Source: Luteibacter pinisoli
GTDB taxonomy: Bacteria > Pseudomonadota > Gammaproteobacteria > Xanthomonadales > Rhodanobacteraceae
Length of the DNA: 64,000 bases
Assembly: GCF_006385595.1 (NCBI RefSeq)
Contig: NZ_CP041046.1
Location: 124,001 to 188,000, forward strand
Direction of reading: 5' to 3'
The notes beneath the pieces were generated by a model. That model searched no databases. It saw nothing but the letters and a program-made list of their open reading frames with translations, and was not told the origin of the DNA. The position numbers and the translations under genes were made by a program. Below are positions 16,218-23,748 of this stretch, one piece after another; the first letter of the stretch is position 1, and each line of letters starts with the position of its first letter.

Positions 16218-17215
16218 GCCTGCCACGCGGCGCCGACTTCCACCCACCGTGGCCACTGCGCAGTGGCCATATCCAGACCATGCTCTCGTCCAGCGGCATC
16301 CGCCGCCAGCTGCTGCCGCGACGTGCCCACAAGGTGCAGGTCAACGCGCGCGAAGTGCTGGTGGACGTGGGCCATGGCGACCGCCTGAGCGGGCGCTACA
16401 CGGCACAGGAAACCGGTGCCGAATCACGCGGCCTGGCCATCCTGTTCCACGGCTGGGAAGGCAGCGTGGATTCGACGTACGTGCTGCAGACCGGCAGCCG
16501 CCTGCTCGAAGACGGCTGGGATGTGTTCCGCCTGAACTTCCGCGACCACGGCGACAGCCACGGCCTGAACGAGGCGCTGTTCCATTCCTGCCGCATCGAC
16601 GAAGTGGTCGTGGCGCTGGGCGAAATCTGCCGGATGTTCCCGGCAAAAGCGGTTTGCGTCGCGGGCTTCTCGCTGGGCGGCAACTTCGCGCTGCGCGCCG
16701 CCATGCTGGCGTCCAACCAGGCCACGCCGCTGGATTACGTGCTGGCGGTGTGCCCGATCATCGACCCGGCGGAAGGGCTGTTCTCGCTGGAGAGCAACGC
16801 GCCGTGGTTCTACCAGGCGTACTTCATGCGCAAGTGGCGCCGCTCGCTGCGCCTGAAGCAGGAAGCCTTCCCGCAGGCCACGTATTTCGAGCTGGATGAG
16901 CTCAACCAGAACATGCGCGACCTCACGCGCTCGCTGGTGCTGCGGCATACCGACTTCGGCTCGCTGGAGAGTTACCTCGACGGGTACTCGGTGGCCGGCG
17001 ACCGCCTGAAAGCGCTGCACATCCCGGCCACCATCCTCACCTCGCGCGACGACCCGGTGATTCCCGTGGGTGCCTTCGACCAGCTCGAGCTGCCCCCGAA
17101 CGTCGAGCTGGACATCGCCTCGTACGGCGGCCATTGCGGTTTCATCCGCGACTACGGCATGACCAGCTTCACCGACGATTACATCGCCGCCCGGTTCAAC
17201 GCCATCGCCCGCTGA
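16214..17215 (+). CDS. YheT-family alpha/beta hydrolase
   Basis: 333 aa. The N-terminal PRGADFHPPWPLRSGHIQTML is diagnostic of the YheT/UPF0017 (ABHD1/3-like) group. The hydrolase fold shows the oxyanion region LFHGWEGS, the nucleophile elbow GFSLGGN, an Asp in SRDDPVIP and a His in YGGHCGF, so the catalytic triad is complete. Substrate unknown; members act on phospholipid or short acyl esters. Translationally coupled to the PlsC-like gene, which supports a lipid role. Confidence 0.9.
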   Translation: MSLPRGADFHPPWPLRSGHIQTMLSSSGIRRQLLPRRAHKVQVNAREVLVDVGHGDRLSGRYTAQETGAESRGLAILFHGWEGSVDSTYVLQTGSRLLEDGWDVFRLNFRDHGDSHGLNEALFHSCRIDEVVVALGEICRMFPAKAVCVAGFSLGGNFALRAAMLASNQATPLDYVLAVCPIIDPAEGLFSLESNAPWFYQAYFMRKWRRSLRLKQEAFPQATYFELDELNQNMRDLTRSLVLRHTDFGSLESYLDGYSVAGDRLKALHIPATILTSRDDPVIPVGAFDQLELPPNVELDIASYGGHCGFIRDYGMTSFTDDYIAARFNAIAR

Positions 17216-17266
17216 CTTCGCCTTCGCATGGGCGGTGCCACGCTGGGCATCACCCAGGAGACCTCC

Positions 17267-17920
17267 ATGCGACTGAAAAGCGACAGCATCGAAAACGGCA
17301 AGCCGGTTCCGGAAAAGAACGCCTTCATGGGCCCGGCCAAGGGCGAGACGCCGCCGATCCGTCCGGCGGGCAACGCCACCCCGCACCTGGCCTGGACCGA
17401 GGTGTCCGACAAGGCGAAGTCCTTTGCCATCGCGGTGATCGACACCGACGTGCCGTCAAAGGCCGACGACGTCAACGTGGAGGGTCGCGACGTGCCGCGG
17501 AACCTGCCACGCGTGGAGTTCGTCCACTGGCTGATGGCCAATATCCCGGTGGAATGCCGTGAGCTGGCCGAAGGCGCATGTGGCGAAGGCATCGTTGCGC
17601 GTGGCAAGGGCAACGGCAAGATCAAGGATGACCTGGTCGGCCCCCCGGGCTCGGTGCAGGGCCTGAACAGCTACACCGAGTGGTTCAAGGGCGACGCGGA
17701 CATGGAAGGCCATTACCACGGCTACGACGGCCCGTGCCCGCCGTGGAACGACTCCATCGTGCACCACTACCACTTCCACGTGTATGCACTGGACGTTGAC
17801 ACGGTGGCGCTCGAGAACGGCTTCTCGCTGGCCGAGCTGCGCGACGTCATCAAGGGCCACGTGGTGGATGAGGCCGTGATCACCGGCACCTATTCGCTGA
17901 ACCCCAAGTTCCACGCGTGA
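17267..17920 (+). CDS. YbhB/YbcL-type PEBP family protein
   Basis: 217 aa from ATG 17267 with ribosome binding site CAGGAGA. Phosphatidylethanolamine-binding/Raf-kinase-inhibitor-like fold: the ligand pocket is marked by FAIAVIDTDVP, the WLMANIP strand and the conserved YHGYDGPCPPWND and HHYHFHVYALD segments. Longer than E. coli YbhB owing to the middle insert. Cytoplasmic, role unknown in bacteria. Confidence 0.88.
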   Translation: MRLKSDSIENGKPVPEKNAFMGPAKGETPPIRPAGNATPHLAWTEVSDKAKSFAIAVIDTDVPSKADDVNVEGRDVPRNLPRVEFVHWLMANIPVECRELAEGACGEGIVARGKGNGKIKDDLVGPPGSVQGLNSYTEWFKGDADMEGHYHGYDGPCPPWNDSIVHHYHFHVYALDVDTVALENGFSLAELRDVIKGHVVDEAVITGTYSLNPKFHA

Positions 17921-18033
17921 CGATCAGGTGAACGCGATCGCTGAACGAATCGACAAGTAACGGGGCAGCGTTTCACGCAGCATGCGCGGGGCGCGGGCCT
18001 AAATGGCACGCGCACCCCAAGGGAGGACCCACC

Positions 18034-18198
18034 ATGCTGCACTACGCCCTCGTATTTCTTGTCATCGCCATCATCGCGGCCATCTTTGGCTTCGGCGGCA
18101 TCGCGGGTACGGCCGCAGGCATCGCGAAGATCCTTTTCATCATCTTCCTGATCCTGGCCATCATCTCGTTCTTCCGCGGTCGCGGCCCTCGCGTCTAG
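18034..18198 (+). CDS. DUF1328 (YtjA-like) small membrane protein
   Basis: 54 aa (MLHYALVFLVIAIIAAIFGF...), with a GGGAGG ribosome binding site. Two hydrophobic helices with a Gly-rich turn (GFGGIAGTAAGIAKI) and a basic C-terminus (FRGRGPRV), exactly the DUF1328 pattern. Envelope-stress-associated in relatives. First gene of a cluster of small membrane-stress proteins. Confidence 0.92.
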   Translation: MLHYALVFLVIAIIAAIFGFGGIAGTAAGIAKILFIIFLILAIISFFRGRGPRV

Positions 18199-18254
18199 CC
18201 CGCCGCGCCACTGCCTGACCCTTTTTATCCCAGCCTTTGCGAACGGAGATCACC

Positions 18255-18677
18255 ATGAACAAGCCCGAGGACCACGTCGCTAACGCCGCCACTGCCGCGG
18301 CCAACACCGTGGCAGCCGCCGCGCGCATCGAAGAGCGCGCCGAGCGGGTGAAGCAGGCGACGACCGACGCGGTGGACCGCACCCGGGACGCCGTTGATCG
18401 CGCCGCCGACCGCACGAAGGATGCGGTGGACCGCGCTGCCGATCGCGTGGAAAGCGGCCTGCACAATGCGACCGACCGTGCCGCCCACGGCGCCACCCGC
18501 GCCGCCGAGAAGGCCGAAGAAGCCAAACTGCGCAGCAAGGAGGCCTACGACGATGCCGTCGACAAGGCCAACGACTGGCTGGACGTCGCCCGCGAGTACG
18601 TGCGCGAAAAGCCGGTACAGTCGATCGCGATGGCCGTCGCGGCCGGCTGGCTCGCCGGTCGCATCCTGCGTAACTGA
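18255..18677 (+). CDS. YqjD/ElaB-like (DUF883) membrane-anchored protein
   Basis: 140 aa. A long charged amphipathic helix with repeating AVDRxxDRxxD units (residues about 30-75) is followed by EYVREKPVQSIAMAVAAGWLAGRIL, the C-terminal single membrane anchor of the DUF883 family. E. coli ElaB and YqjD use this anchor and bind stationary-phase ribosomes; that role is inferred here. Followed by YqjE-like and YqjK-position genes, as in the yqjDEK cluster. Confidence 0.82.
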   Translation: MNKPEDHVANAATAAANTVAAAARIEERAERVKQATTDAVDRTRDAVDRAADRTKDAVDRAADRVESGLHNATDRAAHGATRAAEKAEEAKLRSKEAYDDAVDKANDWLDVAREYVREKPVQSIAMAVAAGWLAGRILRN

Positions 18678-18702
18678 GTGGGCGTGCCCCGGGGGATGAT
18701 GC

Positions 18703-19188
18703 ATGCTGGATAACGGACCCTCAGGGCCGGACCCGACGGAGACACCGGCGCCGGGTGATGCGGCGCCGGCCGGTGGCGCGTCGTTCGCGATGCCGGCTTG
18801 GGTCGACGACCTGCGCCGCCTTGGCCGTGGGCTGAAGCACCTGTTCTCCGCGCAGTTGGCCCTGGCCGCCGCGGAGATCGGCCTGGCCCGCAGTGGCATC
18901 GTCATGATGCTGTTCATGGGCCTGGCGGCCATTACGTTTGCGGTGGCGCTTGGCTTCACCTTGCTGGCGCTGGCCGGCTGGGGCCTGGCCCAGTGGTTTG
19001 GTTCGTGGGCCTGGGCGCTCGCGGCCCTCGCCGGTATCCAGATGATCCTGCTGGTGCTGTCCATCCTGGTCTTCCGCCGCGGCATGCACTGGCTTACCCT
19101 GCCGGCCACCCGCGCCGAACTCGCCACCCTGGCGAAGCAGGCGGCGGCGCAGGGCAAGGCCGAAAGCGAACTCCGCGAGAAGGGTTGA
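18703..19188 (+). CDS. YqjE-like / phage-holin-superfamily membrane protein
   Basis: 161 aa. Pro/Gly-rich hydrophilic N-terminus of about 30 residues, an amphipathic helix (WVDDLRRLGRGLKHLFSAQLALAAAEIGLA), then two membrane helices (residues about 68-92 and 100-122) and a coiled C-terminal helix. This layout is that of holin superfamily III/YqjE proteins. Not a lysis gene; part of a stress-related inner-membrane cluster. Confidence 0.82.
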   Translation: MLDNGPSGPDPTETPAPGDAAPAGGASFAMPAWVDDLRRLGRGLKHLFSAQLALAAAEIGLARSGIVMMLFMGLAAITFAVALGFTLLALAGWGLAQWFGSWAWALAALAGIQMILLVLSILVFRRGMHWLTLPATRAELATLAKQAAAQGKAESELREKG

Positions 19189-19192
19189 GACG

Positions 19193-19510
19193 ATGGGTAT
19201 CTTCAGCAGCATGGCGAAAGTGACCGAGGCGCGTGCGCGCGTCGTCGCGGCACGTGTTGAAACCGTCGAACCGGCGGCGGCGCTGATCGCTCGCGGCTAC
19301 GAACACCCGCTGACGGTGCTTGGCCTCGCGGCGGGCTCGGGCTTCCTGCTGAGCAGCGTCAAGATCAACCCGCTCGGCGTGCCGGGCGTGAGCAACCTCG
19401 TCGCGGGAGGTACCGCGGACATCGTCGGCAAGATCATCTCGATCGCCGCGGGGAGTTTCCTGGGCGAGATGGCCGGTGATGCGGCGGATGCCGCCGACGA
19501 GGCCGCGTGA
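19193..19510 (+). CDS. Hypothetical membrane-associated protein (105 aa)
   Basis: Starts 4 bases after the YqjE-like gene. Helical N-terminus rich in Ala/Arg, then HPLTVLGLAAGSGFLLSSVKINPL with a short hydrophobic stretch and a Gly/Ala-rich C-terminus. Occupies the place of YqjK in the yqjDEK arrangement but shows no clear sequence match to it. Its TGA overlaps the GTG start of the transporter gene, so it is part of the same operon. Confidence 0.7.
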   Translation: MGIFSSMAKVTEARARVVAARVETVEPAAALIARGYEHPLTVLGLAAGSGFLLSSVKINPLGVPGVSNLVAGGTADIVGKIISIAAGSFLGEMAGDAADAADEAA

Positions 19511-20673
19511 ACCAGCCACCCCCCAACCCTCTTCCTGCGCCTGTCCCCATCAATGCACCAGGCGTCCCGGTCTCGACGCTGAGCGTGGCCGCGTCCGCCC
19601 GGCGCAAGACCAGCAACGGGCGCACCGCGCGCCGCGTGTCGCGCCACCTTCGCGCGATTCGCATTGGCCTCACCGGCCTGATCCTGCTGGCGCTGCTGTA
19701 CACCATCGCCATCACCAAATCCCTGCTGGTGCCTTTGGTGCTGGCGGGCTTCATCGGCCTGGCGCTGAACCCGATCGTGGCGGCCGCGGCACGCTGGCGT
19801 ATTCCGCGCTGGTTCGCGGCGGTGGTGGTCATGGGCCTGCTCGGCACGGGCATGGTCACGGCGGTGACGACGCTTTCCACGCCGGCGTTGAACTGGTTCC
19901 ACGAGGCGCCCGACGCGATGCGTGCCTTCGCGCCGAAGATCAAGCCGATGACCCAGCAGATCGAGGCCGCCAGCCGCGCCACGCAGACGCTCGTCGGCGG
20001 CGCGGTGACGCGCAACAACCAGCAGCCGAGCAGCTTTGCCTTCAATGCGTGGGACATCGTTTCCACGGCACCGAAGATCCTGGCCAGCGTGCTGACCGTG
20101 GCCCTCCTGGTGTTCTTCTTCCTTGTGTATGGCGACGAGATCCTGCGCCGCGCGGTGGAGATATCCCCCACCTTTGCCTACAAGCGACACACGGTAAGCA
20201 TCGTGCGCAGCATCCAGGTGGAGGTATCCAGCTACCTGCTGCTGACCGCGGCGATCAACGTCACGCTCGGCCTGGTCACCTCCGCCATGCTGTACCTGTA
20301 CGGCGTGCCGGACCCGCTGCTGTGGGGCTGCTTCGCCACGGTGGCGAACTTTATCCCCTATGTCGGCGCCATCACGACGACCACCGTGCTGGCCGTGGTC
20401 GGTGCGCTGCACTTCCAGGAACTCGGCCCGGCCCTGCTGCCGGCGGCGACGTTTGCCGGCATCACGGCGGTGGAAGGCAACATGATCACGCCGATGCTGC
20501 AGGGCCGCCGCTCGCGGCTGTCGCCGGTGGCGATCCTGCTGTGGCTGCTGATCTGGGGCTGGATCTGGGGTATTCCCGGCGCGATCCTCGCCGTGCCGAT
20601 GCTCACCTGCGTCAAGCTCGTCACCGCCAAGCTCCGCGGCTGGCAATGGTTCGCCCACATCATTTCGCGCTGA
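19507..20673 (+). CDS. AI-2E family transporter (PerM/YhhT-like)
   Basis: 388 aa, GTG start overlapping the previous stop (GTGA). About eight membrane helices in the AI-2E exporter pattern: paired N-terminal helices (residues 55-110), a large periplasmic helical loop (115-195), then helices with the conserved PLLWGCFATVANFIPYVGAI and WIWGIPGAILAVPMLTCVK segments. Family members export small molecules or Na+/H+; the substrate here is unknown. The C-terminus overlaps the convergent methyltransferase gene by 14 bases. Confidence 0.9.
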   Translation: MNQPPPNPLPAPVPINAPGVPVSTLSVAASARRKTSNGRTARRVSRHLRAIRIGLTGLILLALLYTIAITKSLLVPLVLAGFIGLALNPIVAAAARWRIPRWFAAVVVMGLLGTGMVTAVTTLSTPALNWFHEAPDAMRAFAPKIKPMTQQIEAASRATQTLVGGAVTRNNQQPSSFAFNAWDIVSTAPKILASVLTVALLVFFFLVYGDEILRRAVEISPTFAYKRHTVSIVRSIQVEVSSYLLLTAAINVTLGLVTSAMLYLYGVPDPLLWGCFATVANFIPYVGAITTTTVLAVVGALHFQELGPALLPAATFAGITAVEGNMITPMLQGRRSRLSPVAILLWLLIWGWIWGIPGAILAVPMLTCVKLVTAKLRGWQWFAHIISR

Positions 20674-21502
20674 GCGTGCCGGTGGTGAGGGTGAAGGTCT
20701 GCAGGAAATGGAAGTCCGGACGCCTGAGTGCGAACGCCGCATTCACGGGATCGCATAGCCGCATCATCGCGTCGTAGTCGTCGGCGTCCATGTACGTTGC
20801 CAGCCGGCTGCCCCATGAATCGCGGAACAGCGTTCCGGCGATGTAGCGCTCGTCGTCTGGGTTCACGGGCGAAATGCGGTCGATGGAAAACGTCTGCGCG
20901 CGCACGTCGTGCAGGCCTTCCTCGCGAAGCAACCCTACCGTCGCCCGCACGGCGGCGAGCCCGCGTTCGTCCACGGCGTACTTGTCGCGGTAGTACGCGC
21001 GCACCGCTTCATTCACGACGCGCTCCAGCCGCGCATCCCAGGCAAACACCATGTCGGGGAGGAACGAGCTTTGCCCGAGGGCGAGGCGTCCGCCGTCGCG
21101 AAGCAGCGAGGCGAGTGCGCGCACGCCATCGCGTGGCGCGCGAAGATGGTTGACGACGTTGACCGACCAGATGAGGTCGAACGTGCCTGCCGCAAAGGGC
21201 AGCGCGGCGACGTCGGCCTGCACCGCGTCACCCAGGGCGCGTGCGGCTTCCACGTGGGCCCTCGAGAGATCCACGCCAACGACATTGCCATGGCGGCCCA
21301 CCTCGGCGGCGAGCCACGCCAGCGCTTCGCCCGTGCCGCAGCCGGCGTCGAGCACACGCATGCCGGGCCGCAGGCCGAGGCCGGCGATGGCCGCACGCAA
21401 CTCCGGTGCGGCGAACGCATTGAAGCGCCGCAGCTTCTCGCTGTAGTCACGTGCCGCGGTATCGCCAAGCAACCCGCGCGCGGGGAGGGGATTCACGCTC
21501 AT
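20660..21502 (-). CDS. SAM-dependent class I methyltransferase
   Basis: 280 aa from ATG 21502 (the TTG further upstream is less likely). Rossmann SAM-binding motif I VLDAGCGTGEALAWLA, acidic motif II VVGVDLS, and a Methyltransf_11-type ADVAALPFAAGTFDLIWSVNVVNHL segment. The acceptor is unknown. It is the last gene of the minus-strand efflux operon, 39 bases after the SDR gene, which suggests it modifies a compound handled or detoxified with the pump. Confidence 0.88.
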   Translation of the reverse strand: MSVNPLPARGLLGDTAARDYSEKLRRFNAFAAPELRAAIAGLGLRPGMRVLDAGCGTGEALAWLAAEVGRHGNVVGVDLSRAHVEAARALGDAVQADVAALPFAAGTFDLIWSVNVVNHLRAPRDGVRALASLLRDGGRLALGQSSFLPDMVFAWDARLERVVNEAVRAYYRDKYAVDERGLAAVRATVGLLREEGLHDVRAQTFSIDRISPVNPDDERYIAGTLFRDSWGSRLATYMDADDYDAMMRLCDPVNAAFALRRPDFHFLQTFTLTTGTLSAK

Positions 21503-21541
21503 AGCGCGTGAGTGCCTGGCCCCGCGCAAACGGTTGTGGGG

Positions 21542-22315
21542 TTACCAGGCGATGCGGGCGCGGTCGCGGTAGAAGTCGCCGGTACCGGCTTCGAGTTCGC
21601 TGACCAGCGCGGCCCAGACGATACCCTCGGCGCTTTCCGCCACCGGGCGGCCGCCCGCGCCACCCAGGTCGGTGGCCGTCCAGCCCGGACACACCGCGTT
21701 GATCAGGATGCCGCTGCCCTGCACCTCCCTGGCCACCGCCTGGGTATAGGCGTTGAGTGCCGCCTTGGAGACGCGATAGGCCGGAGCTTTCTCCGCGCAG
21801 ATCGTGCGTGCCGCGCATTCGCTGGAGACATTCACGATGCGGCCGTAACCATGCCGGCGCATCAGGGGCAGCACCGCGGCGGTGAGCGACCAGGTGCCGA
21901 GGAGGTTCACCTCCAGGGCGCCGCGGATGTTGTCCAGGTCGGCCTCGGCCGAGTTGCCCTTGTGGTCGAAGTAACCACCCGCGTTGTTGACGAGGATGTC
22001 GAGCCGGCCAAAGCGCCCTTCGATATGCGCGATGGCCGCTTCGATGTCCCGCGGCTTCGTTACGTCGAGCTTTAGCGCGAATGCGTCACCGCCGAGGTCA
22101 CGCACGGCCTTAAGGGCCTTGTCGCCCTTTGACGGCTCGCGCATGCCCATGAACACGGTGACGCCCAGCGACGCCAGCTGTTTTGCCACTTCCAGCCCGA
22201 TGCCGCGGTTGGCGCCGCTCACCAGCGCAATGCGCTGGCTGAGCGGCGGGTCGGTCACGACGGCGCTGGAGCGCTTCGCCCGCACGGGCAGGCGATGGAC
22301 CTTCGCAGTGCTCAT
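21542..22315 (-). CDS. Short-chain dehydrogenase/reductase
   Basis: 257 aa. Classical SDR: cofactor loop GANRGIG, structural NNAG, the catalytic Ser in IVNVSSE, and YRVSK carrying the catalytic Tyr and Lys. The Arg-rich MREPS segment after the second strand favours NADPH. Resembles plant-type carbonyl reductases. The start codon overlaps the outer-membrane factor stop (ATGA), so it belongs to the RND operon; an oxidoreductase in a redox-drug efflux operon is plausible detoxification logic. Confidence 0.9.
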   Translation of the reverse strand: MSTAKVHRLPVRAKRSSAVVTDPPLSQRIALVSGANRGIGLEVAKQLASLGVTVFMGMREPSKGDKALKAVRDLGGDAFALKLDVTKPRDIEAAIAHIEGRFGRLDILVNNAGGYFDHKGNSAEADLDNIRGALEVNLLGTWSLTAAVLPLMRRHGYGRIVNVSSECAARTICAEKAPAYRVSKAALNAYTQAVAREVQGSGILINAVCPGWTATDLGGAGGRPVAESAEGIVWAALVSELEAGTGDFYRDRARIAW

Positions 22316-23745
22316 GGCACCTTTGCAACCTCGCTACAGGCGGTGTTGCCACAGGCCTGCCAGCCACCGCCCAGCGCCTTGTACAGCTGCACGGCGCGGA
22401 CGTTGATGGCGGCTTCCGCCTCGGCCAGCTGGTCCTCGGCCGAGAGCTGGGTGCGCTCGGCATCCAGCAGTTCCAGGTAGTCGGTGCGGCCGGCGTCGTA
22501 GCGCAGCTTGGCAAGATCCGCCGCGCGGCGGCTTTCCTTCGCCTGCACGAGCAGCTTCTCGACGCGCTCGCGCTGCTGGTTGAAACCGACCAGCGAGTTG
22601 TCGACGTCTTCCAGCGCGGTGAGCACCGTGCGGTCGTAGTTCGCATGCGCTTCTTCGGCGCGGGCCTTCGCACCCTTTACACCGGAAGCGACACGCTGCA
22701 CGTTCAGGCCCTGCCAGGAGATGCTCGGGGCCAGCGAGAACGCGCGCGAATCGGCGCCGCCGAAGTCATTGCTGCGACCGGCGAGGAAGCCGATGAAGCC
22801 GCCCAGCGAGATGTGCGGGAACCAGTCGGCCTTCGCCACGCCGATGCGGGCATTGGCCGCGGCAAGCTCACGCTCGGCGATGCGGATGTCCGGGCGACGC
22901 GCAAGCACCTCGTCCGCGCCACCGATGGCGAGGCTGACGTCGATCGGCTTGAACGTGGCCGGGGAGAGGTCGATGTCGAGCTCACCGGGGCGCTGGCCAA
23001 GCAGTACGGCAAGGCGGAACTGATCCGCCGAGGCCTGCGTTTCCAGCACCGGCAGCTGCGCTTCGACCGAGGCCAGGCGCGCCTTCGCGCTGGCCAGGTC
23101 CTGCTCGGCACCGGTGCCGACCTCCACGCGCGCCGCAATTACCTTCAGCGAATCCTGCTGATTGGCGATGTCGCGCTTGGCGACGTCGATGCGCAGCTGG
23201 GTGCCGCGGAGGTCGAAGTAGTTGCGCGCCACCTCGGCGAACAACGTGACCTGCGCGTCCTGCACGGATGCTTCGCCCGCGGCGGCATCCGCACGGGCGG
23301 CTTCCACCGAACGGCGCACGCCGCCGAACAGGTCCAGCTCCCAGGAGGCGTCGAAGCCTGCCTGGTACGCCGTGGTGGTGACGCGCTGGTCGGTGAAGCC
23401 CGGCTGCTGCTCGCGGCTGCGGGTGTACGACACACCGGTTTCGATATCCGGAATCTGCTGCGACTTCGCGGTACCGAGCGCCGCGCGCGCCTGGTTGAGG
23501 CGGGCGAGGGCGATCTTCAGGTCCGGCGCGTTGGTGGCCGCGCGCTGGATGAGGGCATCCAGCGTCGGGTCACCAAACTGCTTCCACCACTGCGCCTGGA
23601 AATCCGCGGCGTTCTGGTGGGTGGCATCGACGCCCTGCAGCGTCACCGGGGCTTCTTTCGGCGCGTGGTAATCGGGGCCCACGCTCGCACAACCGGCGAG
23701 GACGAGGGCCGCGAAAAGCGCCGTGGAACGAAGGAGAGTTTTCAT
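22312..23745 (-). CDS. RND efflux outer-membrane lipoprotein (NodT/OprM type)
   Basis: 477 aa. Lipobox LAGC at residues 16-19 after a basic start, then two OEP repeats forming the TolC-like tunnel; FQAQWWKQFGDPTLDALIQRA and RPDIRIAERELAAANARIGVAKADWFPHISL are diagnostic. Outer-membrane channel of the tripartite pump encoded immediately upstream on this strand; the gap to the permease gene is 3 bases. Confidence 0.95.
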   Translation of the reverse strand: MKTLLRSTALFAALVLAGCASVGPDYHAPKEAPVTLQGVDATHQNAADFQAQWWKQFGDPTLDALIQRAATNAPDLKIALARLNQARAALGTAKSQQIPDIETGVSYTRSREQQPGFTDQRVTTTAYQAGFDASWELDLFGGVRRSVEAARADAAAGEASVQDAQVTLFAEVARNYFDLRGTQLRIDVAKRDIANQQDSLKVIAARVEVGTGAEQDLASAKARLASVEAQLPVLETQASADQFRLAVLLGQRPGELDIDLSPATFKPIDVSLAIGGADEVLARRPDIRIAERELAAANARIGVAKADWFPHISLGGFIGFLAGRSNDFGGADSRAFSLAPSISWQGLNVQRVASGVKGAKARAEEAHANYDRTVLTALEDVDNSLVGFNQQRERVEKLLVQAKESRRAADLAKLRYDAGRTDYLELLDAERTQLSAEDQLAEAEAAINVRAVQLYKALGGGWQACGNTACSEVAKVP

Positions 23746-23748
23746 GGA

